NCBI GenBank assembly: GCA_016584495.1
Contig: WAID01000015.1
Location: 434,001 to 498,000 of the forward strand
Source of the DNA: Celoporthe dispersa
Taxonomy: Eukaryota > Ascomycota > Sordariomycetes > Diaporthales > Cryphonectriaceae
Direction of reading: 5' to 3'
Length of the DNA: 64,000 nucleotides
This document shows, in pieces, positions 11,665 through 22,690 of the stretch; position 1 is the stretch's first letter; every line of letters starts with the position of its first letter. The position numbers were made by a program, and so were the translations under genes. Under the pieces are notes generated by a model. That model did no database searches. It saw nothing but the letters and a program-made list of their open reading frames with translations, and was not told the origin of the DNA.

Positions 11665-13600
11665 TTCTTTCTATCAAGGTTGGCACAGGACCACAAAACC
11701 TTGCGCCATGTCCCGGCCGAAAACCTGGGGGATCTGGTTAGGGATCGTCCTGCTACATGTAGTAGTGTTACATAGGAATACAGCCTGGCTGGGGGCACCT
11801 CATGGGTCAAAATATCCGCGGCAGTGGACCGAAAAAGGAAAAAGAAAAACAAGACCATCTCTTCAGAAAACTTGCCTTTGTTTTTTCTTCTTCTCCTTGT
11901 CCCAGCACGGCACAAGGTAAACATAGATGCTACACGCTAGAGGGACACCGAGAAAAGGTGAGGCTCAACGGCGCTCCACAGGCGTAGTGGTGTGTGCACA
12001 CCAGAGCAGAGGTGTGTCTGACGATGGAGGGATGCAGATGGACTATCGGTTGTCACTGGACACTATCTTCCCGCAGAGATACTGATAGACAGTGATGAGT
12101 ACCGTATGGGGCAAGACGCAGGCCTAAAACTTACTTTTTCTTTTTTAGGAGTGCGCCTTTGGGGGGGATGAGTGAGCACTCGTCCCGTTCATCCCTCCCT
12201 CCCCGCTCTCCAACACAGCAGCCAACAGCACCGGCTGGATCCGAGGCGGCTTTCTGTCAGGTGGCTGGTTGGTCCAGCAGATGGGTGGATGGATGAGTGC
12301 CAAGTCAGAAGGACGACTAGTCGACCGCCTGTTGTCCTGGGTGCATCCAAGCATCGACGATTACGGCCAGTGGCCACATGCCACCACAACAATAGCAGCA
12401 GTCAATGGCAACAGGAAAAGGTGGACAATGCATACACCCAGGCAGGGAAGATTACAAACAAAGAACAATTCTTAGAAACCAAAAAAAAAAAAAAAAAAAT
12501 CTGCAAGAAAGAAGAGAAAAAGAAAAGAAAAGAAAAAAAGAAAAAGAAAAAACTTTCGAGTCTAGTCGTAGTAGCTGTGACGTTATTATGCAATCCTTGA
12601 GCCACTGCCGACGCTTCCCAAAAGCTTGTGAGCGCATGTCTGAACCTCGAGTCATGGCGCTATGGAGCCCAGTCCAGCGCAGGGCAGTGAATGCCGTTAC
12701 CAGCGATCCCGCGCGGCGCCCGGCCCAGCTGTCATGGATGGCCGTTTCCAGGGCCGTGTTAGCAGGGGACGAGAGGGACAGTGCGAGATGGCTGGCCCAC
12801 TGAGGAGGATAGAGCGCGCGCACGGAATTAGCAGCATCCCCTCCCCTATAATTCACATGACTGTGGTGCTGCCTGCCCGACAACAGAGCAGCCCGGGGAG
12901 GAGCAGGCTCTCCCTGGCCGACGAGGAAAAAGGGCAGTCGCCTCGAGCCACCTGTCCCGTTGATCATACAATGTGCAGCAGCCTCACACACAGGCGGTGG
13001 AACAAGAGACCAGGTGACAGTAGTGTTATCGCGACGAGGCGATCGTCATCAAAAGCTTGTTGGCAGATCCTTGAGGAGGTGTTTTGTTCTCAAGAGTAGC
13101 GGTCTCCTCCTGGGCCTTCAGGCCCCCACCCCGCCTAGAGGTACCACTGCGCCCCACCCACGACCGCCTGGAGGAGCACTGCCGACCCGACACTGTACGC
13201 AGCGTGTACCTGCGTAATCCCCTAGTCGACACCCCAGGCTCCTCGCCCGTGACGCCTGCCCGCCCGTGGTTCATGTGCTGCTATGCTATTCTGAGGTTTT
13301 CGTCTTTTCATTTTTCACTGTCGACCTGAATCCTGAGCACTGAACCACCCAAGGCTCAGGGCTGCCACTGCACCTGCAACCAGAAAGGCACACGCCCCAG
13401 ATCCTCCTCCCAAGACCTCACAACGCCTGTTTTTTTTTCTTTCTCTTTTCCTTTTTCTCCCTCTTCCTTCCCGAGGGGGAGGAGACGCCTCGCAGCCGCA
13501 CTGCTCTCTTCCCTGCATCACGTCTTACGCATTCTCACCTCACCTCTTCCTCTGCCCCTGATTACTACCCATTTTCCCCCTTCGACTACGACCACAGCGA

Positions 13601-14222
13601 CACGCGACCCGATACGGATTACAGTTCAGAAACCAACCTTAGTCTTCGTCGCCATTTTGTTGTCTTCTTCTTCTTGTCTCTCCTTTCACCTGTCGATCAA
13701 CAGCAATCGCAACAACGACACCACCGACACCAGCGGGCCCAAACGTACAGACACAGACACACACACACATCCACGCGGGACACAGGGCGCAGACACGCAC
13801 GAACCTCGAGTGGACCGGCTGGCGGCGGGACCGACAAAGAGAAGCAAGGCAGATCGCATGTCTGGGCTCGCACCATCCCGTTCACCCTCCTTTGTGCCGA
13901 CGCGGGTCGGCCTTGAGCTGAGCGAGGCTCAACACAACGACCGCATTCCTCCTGCTGCCCCGAGCCGGGCCTAACCCGTACCTCTCCCTCTCGCCTGGAG
14001 CTGCTGCTGGGCCGGCGTCAGCTACAGCCCGCCCCAGCTCAGCTGCCCGTGGGAGAGAAGACGAGGAGAGAGAAGAGAGAGAGAGGGAGGAGGAGAAGAA
14101 GAAGAAGAAGAAGGAGGGCATACGGGACCAAGGAATAGGCCCTTGTCGACCTCGCCTCTTGCTGGCCTCGGGACTCTTGTGTTCTGGGCCCCAGCAGAAG
14201 AAGGGCGAGGGCAGGACGTCGT
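13601..14222 (+). promoter_or_regulatory. Probable promoter and 5' leader of AcrB-like gene
   Basis: The stretch is pyrimidine-rich near 13640-13690, followed by CA-rich DNA and then a purine-only block at about 14052-14117. Strong pyrimidine/purine asymmetry just before an ATG is common in ascomycete core promoters and leaders. No TATA or CAAT element can be assigned with confidence. Confidence 0.35.
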
Positions 14223-17200
14223 ATGCCTCGTGCCTCCTCGGCCAAGCGACAGCAGGGAGCGGCCAACAATCGCGACCAGAGACACGAGAATGGGCTGGTA
14301 GGTCCGGGAAAGCGCATCGTCAACAAGAAAAAGAGCAGGAACGAGATCCGTCTCGATGGCCCCCCAAGGCACAACCTCAACTCCCACTCTGCTTCTCAGC
14401 CGCAGTCTCACGCCGCCCAGTCTCTATCCTCTCTCGACAGCGCCGCTCCCCCGCCGCCCCCCGCCCCCCCTGCCGTCGATCCCCAGTGCTCATGCGGACG
14501 GAAATGGGAACGCCAACGGCTACGCGAAGCACCACAGCAGCAGCAGCAGCAGCACCGACGACATCATCATGTCCGCCGACGGCCTCAGGCGCTCCTCTCT
14601 AGCTGCCTACTCCGAGACCTCCTCCTCCGAGTCCATCTCTGTCCCCGCCGTGCATTCCTCTGCTGCCGCCGAGGACGCCCACCGCCGCATCGATGTCAAT
14701 GCCGCCAAGAACACGAATGTCCACCGCGACACCGGCCCCATCGACCTGGCCTTCAGCGTCCTCCGGTCCTGCCCCCTGCATGACACCATCGCCATCCTCA
14801 TCATCCTCATGCAGCTGTCCCCTTCGCCCTCTCCAGCATCTACACCCTCTTCACCCTGCTGACCTTCGTCCCGCCGCCCACCACAAACTCGGGCCTGAGC
14901 GTCACCGAGATCTTCGACGGCTTCGGCGCCCCGAACCTGTGGACCCTCGTCGGGCTGGACCTGTTCTTCCTGATCGTCTTTGCCTTCATGCCGCTGCAGG
15001 ACCTCATACTGGAGTTCGCACAGGTGGTGGTCGCCATGACCCTGGGCGGCGGGGCGAGCTCCAGGGGGGCACGACGCACAAGATCTTCCTGTGCGTGGGG
15101 GTCATACTGTTCAACCACTTCGGCCAGCACCAGGCCCTCAGCAGGTACTCGTCAAACTTCAGGGCGCTGCTGGGCACGACGTGGAGCACGCCCGACGCCG
15201 ACGACCCCCTGGAGCCTGCACCCAGCACGTACGGGAGAAAGGTGCCGCGGGGCCTGTTCCGGAGCATCCTGGCCATCCACATACTCGTCCAGGGGCTCGT
15301 CCGCTACGTGAGGGACTGGTATCTGCGGCGGGAGAAGCGCGACCTGCTGTCCCAGGGCCAGTCCGACCCGGAGGCGGCCAAGACACCCACTCTTGTGGTG
15401 GACCAGGCTCCCGAGGGCGGGCTGACGCCCACAGAGACCGACCCGAGCAGGCAGGCGGCGAGCTCAGCGGCATCGACAAAGAAGCGGAGGAAACAGAGCC
15501 ATCAGGTGCGCATCCGACAGCCGCTCTGGGCGGCCCTGGCCAGCACCAAGATCGTCATGGTGAAGGAATACGAGCTATCACAGGCGACGCAGGAGTCTGC
15601 CGGCTCTAACGCGACCGACATCCACAACCTGGGGAACGCACCCTTCTACACGCAGTCTGGACAGATCTGGATCTGCTATGTCGGCTGCGACGAGTTCTGC
15701 TTCAACACCAGCCACTTCCCGGACCTACCTCCCCCCGAGGACAGCGAGGGCGATGTCAGCGGCAAGGGCCCGTCCTACATCGACAAGACCAGGCCCTTTT
15801 ATGTCAGGGTGAACAACGCCATCTGGCAGCCGACACGCATCATCCCGGTGGACAGCGGAGAGGAGGACGAGTCAGCGGGTACGAGGTGGACGGGCGACAT
15901 CTACGGGCTGACACCCATGTCTAACTACGAATGCGAGTTCGTGAGCACGCGCACGGGCGAGGTGATCTTCTCGACTAGTATTAGGACCATACCAGCTAAG
16001 ACCAAGGACGCCGACGCGGCCAAGGCCGGGGCGCCGCGCTCTCAGTACCGACACGAGTCACCCGCCACCACCCTGCGGACGTCGATTGCCGGCCTGGAGG
16101 CCAAGCTCGGCGACGAGAAGGCCAAGCTCAAGTCCTCCAGGAAGGAGAACAACCGGAGGACGAACGCGGTCAGGAAGGACATCGACAGGCTGACCTCACA
16201 GGTACAGTCGGCCGGCGGCTCGGACGACCGGCTGAGGCAGAAGGTGGCGCAGAACACGACGCAGCAGAAGCAGGCGGAGCAGGCCATGGAGGAGCTGCAG
16301 GCGCAGCTGAGGGAGCTGCAGGCGATACCGGAGGAGGTGCTGGCGGGCTACCGGGAGAAGCAGGGCCAGTACAACTCGGAGAAGGGCCAGTTCGACCAGG
16401 CCCGCACGGCCTTCAAGCGCTTCAAGGCCTCCATCGAACACGAGACCAAGTCCCTGGACGACGAGCAGACGAGCCTGGGCGCCAAGCGGAACAAGATTGC
16501 CGCCCGCCTCACCAAGGTCGACGGCGAACACGCGCGGATAACAGACGCGAATGCCCGCGGTCTCGACGAGGCCGAGCGCCGCCGACAGGACACGGCCAGC
16601 TTCGAGGGAGAGGTGGCCCGCAGGGAAAAGGACTATGCCCAGCGCCTGGCCCTGGCCCTGGCCCGCAACCAGGAGAAGCAGCAGGAGGCGGGCAACCTGT
16701 CCGCCATGCTCGACAGCGTCCTCAGGACCTTCAAGCAGCCCGACTACCCGGCCTACTACGAGCGTCAGGACCCTGCGGCCTTCGGCAGTGCGGCAGCAGC
16801 GGCCCAGTGGCCACAGTATGCGCAGAACCCCCTCTGGTCACCATCGCCTGCCGCCGCCGCCGCTCTGCCCGCCACGACACTCGCCGGCAGCACGGCCGTC
16901 AACCCCCTGTACGCGCAGGCCCCCTTTCCGCAGTACCACGGTCCTGCCGGCGTGCCGATGCGCCACAAGTCCAGAGGGCGCTCCTCATCGATGCTCAGCG
17001 ACGTCTCTGGGTTCACGCAGTCGACAAACGAGGACGACGAGGGCGGAAACAGCGGCGCCTCCAAGAACGCCAGCACCTGGAACCTGAACGGGGCCGGCGC
17101 CACGGGCAACGCGTCCGGCGGCAGCTCCATCAACGTCAACGCCCCGCCGTTCCTGCCCCCACAGCCGCAGTCTGGCAACCCGAGCCCCTTCGCGCAGTAT

Positions 17201-17385
17201 TCCAAGCCCGCCGGCGGCATGCGGAGCCCCCTGGGTTCCCGCCCTTCCCGCCAGGCAGTGGGGTCCTACGCAAGGGCTCTGGCTGCGGCTCCGGGTTCGC
17301 CTCCGGGTCCGGTTCTGGCGGGAGTGTGCACAGCGGGAGCGGAAGCAGCCAGGGCAGCAACAAGGATCCCTCGAGCCCCGTGTAA
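14223..17385 (+). CDS. acrB: AcrB-like ubiquitination network signaling protein
   Basis: Resembles the AcrB family of Aspergillus, coiled-coil membrane proteins linked genetically to the CreB/CreD/HulA ubiquitination-deubiquitination network and acriflavine resistance. The N-terminus has the family's MPRASS start and ENGLVGPGKRIV block. A low-complexity Ser/Pro stretch follows, then hydrophobic segments encoded near 14770-14870 and 14940-15060, and another near 15080-15115. A central domain precedes a long coiled coil (about 16075-16720) rich in Glu, Lys, Gln and Arg. A Gly/Ser/Asn-rich tail ends at TAA 17383-17385. The frame shifts repeatedly: in the C-rich run near 14440-14480, in C4 at 14819-14822, in G6 at 15064-15069 and near 17230. 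All are explained by single missing bases (five in total), giving about 1055 residues. No intron is needed. Family assignment is by recalled resemblance. Confidence 0.8.
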
Positions 17386-17958
17386 AGACCGCCGGGGGGT
17401 GAGGGGTGGGAGGGACCCGCTGTGGTCCTCTCGAGGCTGCTTCTGTGTCTAGTCCTCCCCGTCCTCGACAGGGCGTAAAGCTCCTTGTTCGGGCCCGGCT
17501 GGAGAGAGCTATGGCGTCTGTGGTTCCGGGCTGTGTCATGACCTGTCTTGCGTCTTGTCCGCCTAGCCTGTCTGCGTCTGTCTATCTGTCTGTTTCAGGT
17601 CTCACCCCGGGCCGGTCGGTCCAGGTCAAAACAGTCTTTGATGTCTATCCATAGGTAGTAGATTGGATCAGCTAGCGTGTGGTGGTGTGTACAGCGGGTT
17701 GTTCAGAACCTCTCTTCTGTCGAATGCAAACGAGAAAAGTTTTCTTCCTATCCTTCTCGCAACGCGGGTCCCGCCCGGAGACATCCTGCGTGGCCTGCGT
17801 GACCGCAGCTTGTGTATCCGCCCAGAGTGACCCGTAAATGACCAGCCAACCTTGTCGGCAGAATACACACTGACTGGTACTATGCAATCTAGGGCAGCTG
17901 TCAACACCTTTAACTTTTTATTAAACAAGACGACCCGACTCCAGATTCCAACCCAAGC
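17386..17958. other. Convergent intergenic region
   Basis: Holds the 3' ends of the AcrB-like gene (+) and the HET gene (-). I see no gene in it. AT-rich DNA near 17905-17930 is a plausible polyadenylation region for the minus-strand gene. Confidence 0.5.
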
Positions 17959-20258
17959 CTAGACGATCTCAAACCTCTCTGCATCCAGGGCACGGAACAG
18001 ACCTCCCAGGTAATCCTCCACCTGCTCCCCCTCCTTCGGCATGCCACGCGGGTTCCTGGTGCGGTGCGTGGTAAACACCCCAAGCCGCGCGAACCTCCTG
18101 GCGACAGGGGCAGCAGGAGGCGGGACCAGCTCGCGGAGGACGAGCCCCAGCGGGCCGTTCAGCTCGTTGGCGCCGGACGTCTCGCTGATGGTGCCGAAGA
18201 GCAGAAGATGAACGGGGAGATACGAGGTGTTGTCGTCCGCCCCGCCGCCGAGGCCGGTCTCGAGGGCGTCAGGAAACATCTGCAGCATCGGGATCTCCTC
18301 GACGGCCTGCGGACCCGGCGCCGCGCGCCTGTGCAGCGAGTGGCGTGGCCCGGCCTGCCGCCACGACCACAGGGCGCGGAGGATCCTGCCAGACCCGTGA
18401 CGCGGCCCTCGTGGACCGCACCGCACGGCGCCTCATCGTCGACGGGCCGGACGTGGGCCTCCAGGCCCATCGCCTCCGCGGCCGTGCGGAACCGCGCGAG
18501 GACGAACTCGACAGCGCCGTTGACGCCCGCCCACGACCACGAGGGGCCCTGGTACGCACCCGGCCGCGCCCTCCGCCCCCGCGCGTCGATGCGCCAGAGC
18601 AGCCACTGCTGCAGGGTGCGCGTCCAGTGGCCGGCCTTGTACCCGCCGCCCCCGCTCGCCGCCAGCACCATCTCGGCGATCCCCGAGATGGCGAGGATGC
18701 GGTCCCGCGGGTCTGTCAGGCGCCGCCTCGAGTACTTCTCCACGAGCTGGTAGAACTCGTGCTCCCCCCTGCTGAGCCCGAACAGCCAGGCGTCGCGGCC
18801 GTGGCCCTGCTGCTGGAGCCGCTGGATGCCGAGCTGCGAGCGCAGCTGGGGCTCGCGGCCGGACGCCCTCCAGCCGTCGGTGGGCTTGCCGCCGCTGTGC
18901 TCCGCGGAGCAGCACCAGCTCACGTTCTTGGTGGCGAACTCGAGCACGCGGGAGGAGAGGAAGCCCTCCTGGAGACACCAGCCGCGGTGGTCGGTGGGCT
19001 CTGGCCGATCTGCCGCCTGCGCGCTGACCGCGTACACGGGGCCGGTCCGGGCGCCTGCTGCGATGGTGAAGCCCTTGGGGAAGCGGAAGGGCAGCTTGAC
19101 GGCCAGCTCTTCTTCTTCTTCTTCCTCCTCCAGCGCGGCAGCGGAGGGCGACGCGTGAGGGTGTGGCCGGAGGAAACCGTCCACTGCCCTCTCCGCCCTC
19201 GCCGCGACGATGGTGATGGCCGCGTTGTGGTAGATCTGGGGCATAAGGGCGATCTGCCGCTGCTTGTCGGCGTCGTCGTCCTGGACGATGCACAGGCTGT
19301 CGACCCACAGGAGGCGGTAGCCCAGGCCCAGCGTGACCACGACGGCGTCCTGGATGGAGGCCGGCAGGGCGTCCCACGGCAGGCTCAGGTCCTCGGAGGT
19401 GAGCCTGCTGCGTGTTGTCTTGTGCGGCTGGTCGCCGCCCCAGCAGTAGCTGAGGGCGAGATAGGGCTCGGGGCTTGCTGGGGATGGCATGTGGACAGCT
19501 GCTTGGTACCCAGCGGTGGTCCTCGTGCACTTGAGACATCGTCATCACTGCGGTCAGCCGGGCAGGAAGCAGTTGGGTGTGCCGAGGGCAGCAGCGCCTC
19601 TACTTACCTCCAGGACCATCCTGGGCATGAACGATGAGCTTGGCTTGGGGCATGTCTCGTGGTCTCTAAGGCATCGCTCGGCCCAGCCCCGCGAGAGAGC
19701 AAGAGTCTCCTCCGATCCAGGAGATGGGTTGATGGGCCGACAGGTGACAAACTCATCAGAACCACTCCCTTGGGAAGCGTTGGCTCAGCGGAGATTCCAA
19801 TCCAGTCATCCTGCTCCGGGGGGAAAAAAAGAAAAGAAAAGAAAAGAAAAAAGCACCCACCGGCAGCGGCAAACAACGACATGTAAGCAGACCGTATGCC
19901 CATAAAGTACCCAGCAGGATCGACAGACACCCCCGGGTACCACAGGCCGACATAGATCTCCTCCAGGTCACCTCCGCCGATGAGGGAGGACGTCCGCGCT
20001 GCGGGCCTGCAGCTCCTCCCACTGGGTCCGACGCGCGTGCGAGCCGGAGACCGACCACGTTCCGCACAGCCACCTGGCCAGCGCACAGGAGGGCCTCGCG
20101 CCGAGCAGGGCAGCCAGGCTGGGCCCGAAGAAGAAGGTCTCCCGCGGGGGCTTCTGACCTGCCGACGAGGGATGGTGGTAGGTGTTGTCCAAGTCTATGA
20201 CCATGCTCTGGCAGAAGTCGCACTGGTGATACTCGGATAGGTACGCCAGAGGTGCCAT
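17959..20258 (-). CDS. Heterokaryon incompatibility (HET) domain protein
   Basis: HET-domain proteins act in fungal non-self recognition and can trigger programmed cell death; most paralogs have no known function. Exons are 20258-19861, 19783-19608 and 19529-17959, with introns GTGGGT...GAG (77 bp) and GTAAGT...AAG (78 bp). Exon 1 carries the usual Cys-rich start (CDFCQSM). Exon 2 carries RPINPSPGSEE and the RDHETCPK motif typical of the pre-HET region. Exon 3 carries the HET core: YLALSYCWGG, LLWVDSLCIVQDD, QIYHNAAITIVAA, then RGWCLQEGFLSSRVLEF. The C-terminal half has DPRDRILAISGIA and PSWSWAGVNG. The reading frame must shift once near 20000 and once near 18390, giving about 714 residues. 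No NACHT, NB-ARC or repeat domain is fused to it. Which specificity it might control cannot be told. Confidence 0.88.
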
Positions 20259-21333
20259 TCTTCTCTCGTCCCAGTTCGTTCCGCTCTTTGGTCTATTATT
20301 TCGAAGTCTCTGTCTGTGGATATCTTGCTGTTTGAGTTTGGGTAATAGTAGATACTCGTGGGACTCAATGTGCCAGTCGAAGGAGCCAAAGGCAAAAGAA
20401 CAAGATCATCTGCTAAAGAGTGAGGTGGTGCAGGTGTGCCTCACGTTGACATGTATCCAGCGACTACACAAGGTTTCCCATACATGAGGGCCCCTCGCGG
20501 TGGCCCATGAGTGAACGGCTGCCTGGAAGGATGTGCAAACGACAGGATATAATGATGGGCTCTTGTTGCTGTCCTTCTTGGATGGACAGCAACACGCTCA
20601 GCAGGGTGAACCAAGTTTGTCCTGGAGAAAGTGAGAGCTGGTTCTGAAGAGGAGGAGAGGCTCCACCGCCCGCACGATGCCAGCACTTGAGGGAAGCGCC
20701 TATTGGTTTATACCTTGCCAGATGAGTAACGGGCGAGAAGGAAGAGGCGCAGCTGGACATGATTAGCACGACGGGGATGAATACTCTGGTTATTACGGCT
20801 AGAGGCTGCTTATTTACTCGAGTAGTTTTGATTCGTTACATTCGACTCCCGAATTGTTTGAGTGCTCGGTTGATCTGTGTTCAGGCTTGAGCTTCAATTG
20901 TGTACAAGACGGTCATTACAGAGCCAATCACAGCATCCAACACTCACAATGACCAACAGCATAGATGATACATATGGCTAGTTCCCATTCTATGTATTAT
21001 TCATTATTACAGTTACACCGTGCAGAACTGTCAAGACAAGTCAGACTCTTCCGGACCAGACAAACCCCCAAGATATTGAACAAGTGACTCTTGTAGACTC
21101 ATAAGCCGTTCCGACCACCGAAGGAAGAAAAACTCTTCACTGACAGCAAGAGCCAGCTCATCCCCCAGAAGATAAAACCGGAAGCAAGTGTTTCTTTCCC
21201 ACTCTCTCTCCACTTGGCAGTCAGGCCTCCTCACCAATAATCGATCCCTCAACCACCTTGGCACTCCGAGTCCCCCCAGCCCCCTCGACCTAGTAACTCT
21301 TTCCCGCGCCGCCGGAGGCTTTTTTGGACGACA
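20259..21333. other. Upstream region of HET gene, no gene recognised
   Basis: About 1.1 kb with no supportable gene. The first 150 bases should hold the HET promoter. The part near 20780-21010 is AT-richer than its surroundings. Confidence 0.45.
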
Positions 21334-21537
21334 ATGTCCGCCGCGGCTGGAGACATGGCCGCCCTCTTCCTGGGGGGCTTCGGCACCTGTCTGCTCGTGC
21401 TGGCAGTGTGCTGCTTCTACGAGGTGGTCAGCTTCAACGAGAGACCGCAGCACTGCTACTTTTGCGGGGTGGACATCTGCAGCTATCTGTGGTGCGGTGG
21501 CCGGCCGAGACGGCTGGTGGTGGGGGAGCAGGTCTGA
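21334..21537 (+). CDS. Possible small Cys-rich membrane peptide, 67 aa
   Basis: I do not recognise a family. The frame opens in a good fungal start context (A at -3) and encodes a hydrophobic stretch at about residues 9-29, then a Cys-rich segment (CYFCGVDICSYLWC) and a basic tail. A single-pass small membrane protein is possible. There is no homology evidence, the frame is short and sits alone in a gene-poor stretch, so it may be chance. Confidence 0.3.
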   Translation: MSAAAGDMAALFLGGFGTCLLVLAVCCFYEVVSFNERPQHCYFCGVDICSYLWCGGRPRRLVVGEQV

Positions 21538-21966
21538 GCCGGCTGAAGCTGCTTGCGTTCTGCGAGGACAGGAAGGCTGTGTAGGGGCTGGAATCAAGGA
21601 CGGACTGTCATATGACCCATCCACAAATTCAGTGTTCGATTTGATAACCACAAGCCTGTATAGGCACAGCATCACGTCCATTGGGACATTCATTACACAC
21701 AAGTCTCTATGCACAACATCATACAGGTCACAAGTATTTTCTCAGGACAGGTATCAGGGGAAAGATCACTTTTTTGGATTCTTCTACCTGCATCTGATGT
21801 GCTCCGCGCTAGCTGTCGAGGTCCCGCCATATCTCAGGAACGATTTCCCTCCCAAGTTACTTGCGTCCGCATCATCGGCACCGCTGCGATGGGCGTGGGG
21901 AAGATGTCTCTCTCTTTTTTTCAATCCACTCATCGGCTTAATGGGCGCAGCGACCGAGTAGATCGC
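21538..21966. other. Intergenic, nothing recognised
   Basis: Downstream of the small ORF and of the minus-strand CipC-like gene. No motif or repeat of note. Confidence 0.4.
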
Positions 21967-22690
21967 TTAGTAGTTGAACTGAGAGTCGTGGTCACTGCGG
22001 AAAGGAGAGAAACACCGCCTGGTCAGCATGACTGATAACTAAAATAATAATTATGAAAAAAAAAGGGGGGGGGGCTCGTGTATGTGTTGGGACTTACGGG
22101 TGCCACTCGTCCTTGTCGGCGTACTGCTGGTCGTACAGCTTCTCGGCGTGGTGCTTGGCCTCATACTTGGCCTTCTCGGCGTCGACAAAGTCGGCACCCT
22201 TGGTCTGCATGAGGCGCTCGGCCTCACCAGCAGCAAGACCAGCGAGGATCTCCTTGGCAACACCGTGGGAGACGGGCTTGCCCTCGGCACGCTGCTTGTT
22301 CTCGTAGGCACGCATGGCGGCGAAGCCAGCGGCGGCACCCAGAGACTCGTTCAGGAGGGAGGCCTCGTGCTTGGGGGGCTCGCCGCTCTCCCAGGCATCG
22401 CTCTGCTCCTTGGCACTGCCTGTTGCGGGCTGTCAGCACTGTGTTGTCCATACCCGACCGTCTGAGGTCTGTGACATGTCCTATGTCGTGTGTGTGTGTG
22501 TGTGTGTGTGTGTGCATGTGCGTGTGCGTGTGCGTGTGTGTGGGTGTGAAGAGGCGGGGGGGGGGGGGGAAGGAGAGAAGGGTGGACGGATGGATGGATG
22601 GATGGATGTAGACTGATGGGTGAGGGGTCGAGGTGGGAAGAGGGGCTCAAGGGGAGGGGAGGGGGGCGTACCGAAGTCGAAGAAACCCAT
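21967..22690 (-). CDS. CipC-like antibiotic-response protein (DUF3759)
   Basis: Matches the CipC family, small soluble fungal proteins first noted as concanamycin-induced in Aspergillus; the biochemical function is unknown. Exons are 22690-22672, 22419-22098 and 21994-21967, total 369 nt, 122 residues, with no frame problem. The short first exon encodes MGFFDFG, the family start. Exon 2 carries KHEASLLNESLGAAAGFAAM, the conserved region SHGVAKEILAGLAAGEAERL and a charged helix ending in DEWHP. The third exon adds only DHDSQFNY before TAA; it is inferred from a clean GTAAGT donor and GCAG acceptor that keep the frame, although a stop also occurs just inside that intron. Intron 1 is long (252 bp) and contains a TG microsatellite and a G14 run. 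Confidence 0.87.
22488..22545. repeat. (TG)n compound microsatellite in intron
   Basis: TG repeats interspersed with TGCG units inside intron 1 of the CipC-like gene. Confidence 0.85.
22587..22608. repeat. (GGAT)n repeat in intron
   Basis: About five GGAT units just after the G14 run, in the same intron. Confidence 0.8.

Larger units (their letters stand above)
6836..13600. other. Gene-poor region between CCR4 and AcrB-like gene
   Basis: About 6.8 kb with no reading frame that I can support as a gene on either strand; open frames are short, overlapping and without recognisable motifs. It contains T-rich and GA-rich tracts, (TGCA)n at 8411-8435, a four-run G tract at 8493-8513, a GT tract at 10663-10685, a CCAC/CCAT tract at 11622-11664 and an A-rich tract near 12480-12550. 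It could hold a long 5' leader, lncRNA or regulatory DNA for the downstream gene. No terminal repeats or transposase fragments were seen. Confidence 0.5.
22420..22671 (-). other. Long repeat-filled first intron of CipC-like gene
   Basis: The intron starts GTACGC and ends ACAG. At 252 bp it is two to three times the length of the other introns in the window. Most of it is a TG-type tract (22488-22545), a run of 14 G (22556-22569) and GGAT repeats (22587-22608), all read on the plus strand. Confidence 0.8.

Noticed and set aside
18345..19637. A 430-codon plus-strand frame opposite the HET gene
   Set aside because: Antisense shadow; the HET motifs are on the minus strand with well-formed introns.
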